Below, piece after piece: positions 5,922 to 7,186 of a stretch of DNA of 7,186 bases; positions within the stretch are counted from its first letter, which is position 1; each line of letters begins with the position of its first letter. The stretch lies in the NCBI GenBank assembly GCA_945492935.1, contig CALYVE010000083.1, positions 1 through 7,186 of the forward strand, in the 5' to 3' direction. This DNA is from an uncultured Lachnospiraceae bacterium. Its GTDB lineage: Bacteria > Bacillota > Clostridia > Lachnospirales > Lachnospiraceae. The notes under the pieces were generated by a model. The model saw only the letters and a program-made list of their open reading frames with translations, was not told where the DNA came from and did no database searches. Both the position numbers and the translations under genes were made by a program.

Positions 5922-5929
5922 TAGTTTTT

Positions 5930-7186
5930 TTAAAAAATTGCAACTTTTGACAAGCTTTCTTCAATTCGAAGAAGCTGATTATATTTTGAAATTCGATCCA
6001 TACGACATGGAGCACCACTTTTAATTTGACCCGCATTGACGGCTACTGCAAGATCCGCAATAAATGAGTCCTCTGTCTCACCTGAACGATGCGAAATAAT
6101 TGTTTTGTAGCCCGATTTTTTTGCCATTTCAATAGCATCCAACGTCTCAGTAAGTGTTCCAATTTGATTATATTTTATTAGGATTGCATTTGCAATACCA
6201 TCTGTAATTCCCTGACGTAATCTTTGCGTATTTGTCACAAATAAATCATCTCCAACAAGCTGTAATTTATCCCCGAGTCGGAATGTTAATACCTTCCAAC
6301 CCTTCATATCATTTTCATCCAAGCCATCCTCGATGGAAAAAATCGGATAGCCTTTGATTAATTCCTCATAATACTGAACCATTTCTTCCGAATTTCTCCG
6401 AACATCACGACCTGTCATAACACTTTCACCCGGAAAATAATACAATCCGCTTGCTTCATCATACAATTCGCTAGCTGCGACATCGAGTGCTATTTTCACG
6501 TCATCAAATGGTTTATAACCTGCCGTAATTATTGCTTCTATCATATAATCTAACACTTCATTCGCAGTTGACAGATTTGGTGCAAATCCACCCTCATCAC
6601 CAACTGCAGTCGAAAGACCCTTCGAAGCTAATAAGCTTTTCAATGTATGATAAATGGTTGTGCACATTTCCAAACAGTCTTTATAACTCTCGGCGCCTAC
6701 AGGGGCAATCATAAACTCCTGAAAATCTACAGTGTTGTCTGCATGTTGTCCGCCATTTAAAATATTCATCATCGGAAGCGGCATTTGTTTCGCATTTGTA
6801 CCGCCAATATAGCGATACAAAGGTATGTGCAATGAATTCGCAGCTGTTCTGGCTGTTGCAAGCGAAACACCTAAAATCGCATTTGCTCCATATCGTGATT
6901 TATTTTCTGTCCCATCCGCTTCTTTCAGAAATTTATCAATGGCCGCCTGATTAAATACATTCGCACCAATCAAACGCTCAGCAATTCTTGTATTAACATT
7001 TGTGACAGCCTTTTCAACACCCTTCCCTAAGTAACGTTTTTCATCATCTCTAAGCTCATGTGCCTCATATTTTCCGGTAGATGCACCTGAAGGAACCGAC
7101 GCCCTTGCTCCGGCACCGCTTTCCGTTATCATCTCAACTTCAACCGTTGGATTGCCTCTGGAATCCAGCACTTCTCTGCCAATTAC
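5930..7186 (-). CDS. eno: Enolase (phosphopyruvate hydratase), 5' end outside window
   Basis: Enolase converts 2-phosphoglycerate to phosphoenolpyruvate in glycolysis; it is cytosolic and Mg2+-dependent. The frame enters from the right edge as VIGREVLDSRGNPTVEVE, the usual N-terminal region, so only about eight codons are missing and the GTG at 7171 is not the start. Of 418 visible residues, all active-site motifs are intact: SGASTG loop, His148 (GGQHADN), Glu157 (DFQEFMI), Glu198 (GDEGGFAP), metal ligands Asp235 (IALDVA), Glu286 (SIEDGLDE) and Asp313 (LVGDDLF), Lys338 (IKYNQIG), the HRSGETED motif (His366) and Lys389 (GQIKSGAP). Numbering counts from the first visible residue. The C-terminus stops at LSKVAIF, roughly ten or more residues before the usual end (B. 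subtilis continues to FYNLNK). The stop lies at a T6/A7 run. The enzyme should be active. Confidence 0.96.
   Translation of the reverse strand, partial: VIGREVLDSRGNPTVEVEMITESGAGARASVPSGASTGKYEAHELRDDEKRYLGKGVEKAVTNVNTRIAERLIGANVFNQAAIDKFLKEADGTENKSRYGANAILGVSLATARTAANSLHIPLYRYIGGTNAKQMPLPMMNILNGGQHADNTVDFQEFMIAPVGAESYKDCLEMCTTIYHTLKSLLASKGLSTAVGDEGGFAPNLSTANEVLDYMIEAIITAGYKPFDDVKIALDVAASELYDEASGLYYFPGESVMTGRDVRRNSEEMVQYYEELIKGYPIFSIEDGLDENDMKGWKVLTFRLGDKLQLVGDDLFVTNTQRLRQGITDGIANAILIKYNQIGTLTETLDAIEMAKKSGYKTIISHRSGETEDSFIADLAVAVNAGQIKSGAPCRMDRISKYNQLLRIEESLSKVAIF

Noticed and set aside
1..7186. CRISPR array, insertion sequence, prophage or other defence system
   Set aside because: No spaced repeat array, transposase, integrase or defence-type domains are visible. 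The window is a housekeeping region.

Overview
The window reads as ordinary chromosome from a low-GC Gram-positive of the class Clostridia, most likely a Lachnospiraceae-type gut bacterium. The basis is AT-rich codon use, strong AGGAGG-type ribosome binding sites, TTG start codons on two genes, and the order eno-secG-rnr-smpB-ssrA, which is typical of this group. The genus cannot be fixed from this sequence.

Almost everything lies on the minus strand and is read from right to left. From the right edge: eno (enolase, 5' end outside the window), an 80-base gap with a possible promoter, secG (translocase subunit), a strong intrinsic terminator, rnr (RNase R), smpB (tmRNA-binding protein), a small single-span membrane protein of unknown function, the tmRNA gene ssrA, and a second strong terminator. 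Next come about 200 bases without a gene, holding two adjacent hairpin structures and a good promoter for a 465-residue lipoprotein. At the left edge, on the plus strand and converging with the lipoprotein gene, is the 3' end of an unrecognised gene.

The core of the window is a trans-translation and RNA-quality-control cluster. tmRNA and SmpB rescue ribosomes stalled on broken messages and tag the unfinished protein for proteolysis. RNase R degrades the faulty, structured mRNA. From rnr to ssrA there are short gaps, one near-contact (rnr/smpB) and no internal terminator. No convincing ssrA promoter was found, so the four genes may share transcripts that end at 2082-2111. SecG and enolase are housekeeping neighbours rather than parts of the same pathway.

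No clearly new multi-gene system is visible. The points most worth a second look are the tandem-hairpin element at 2009-2077, the terminator placed directly in front of rnr, the unknown membrane protein between smpB and ssrA, the tmRNA details (no encoded CCA, a tag ending Tyr-Ala-Ala), and an enolase reading frame that stops early at a T6/A7 run.
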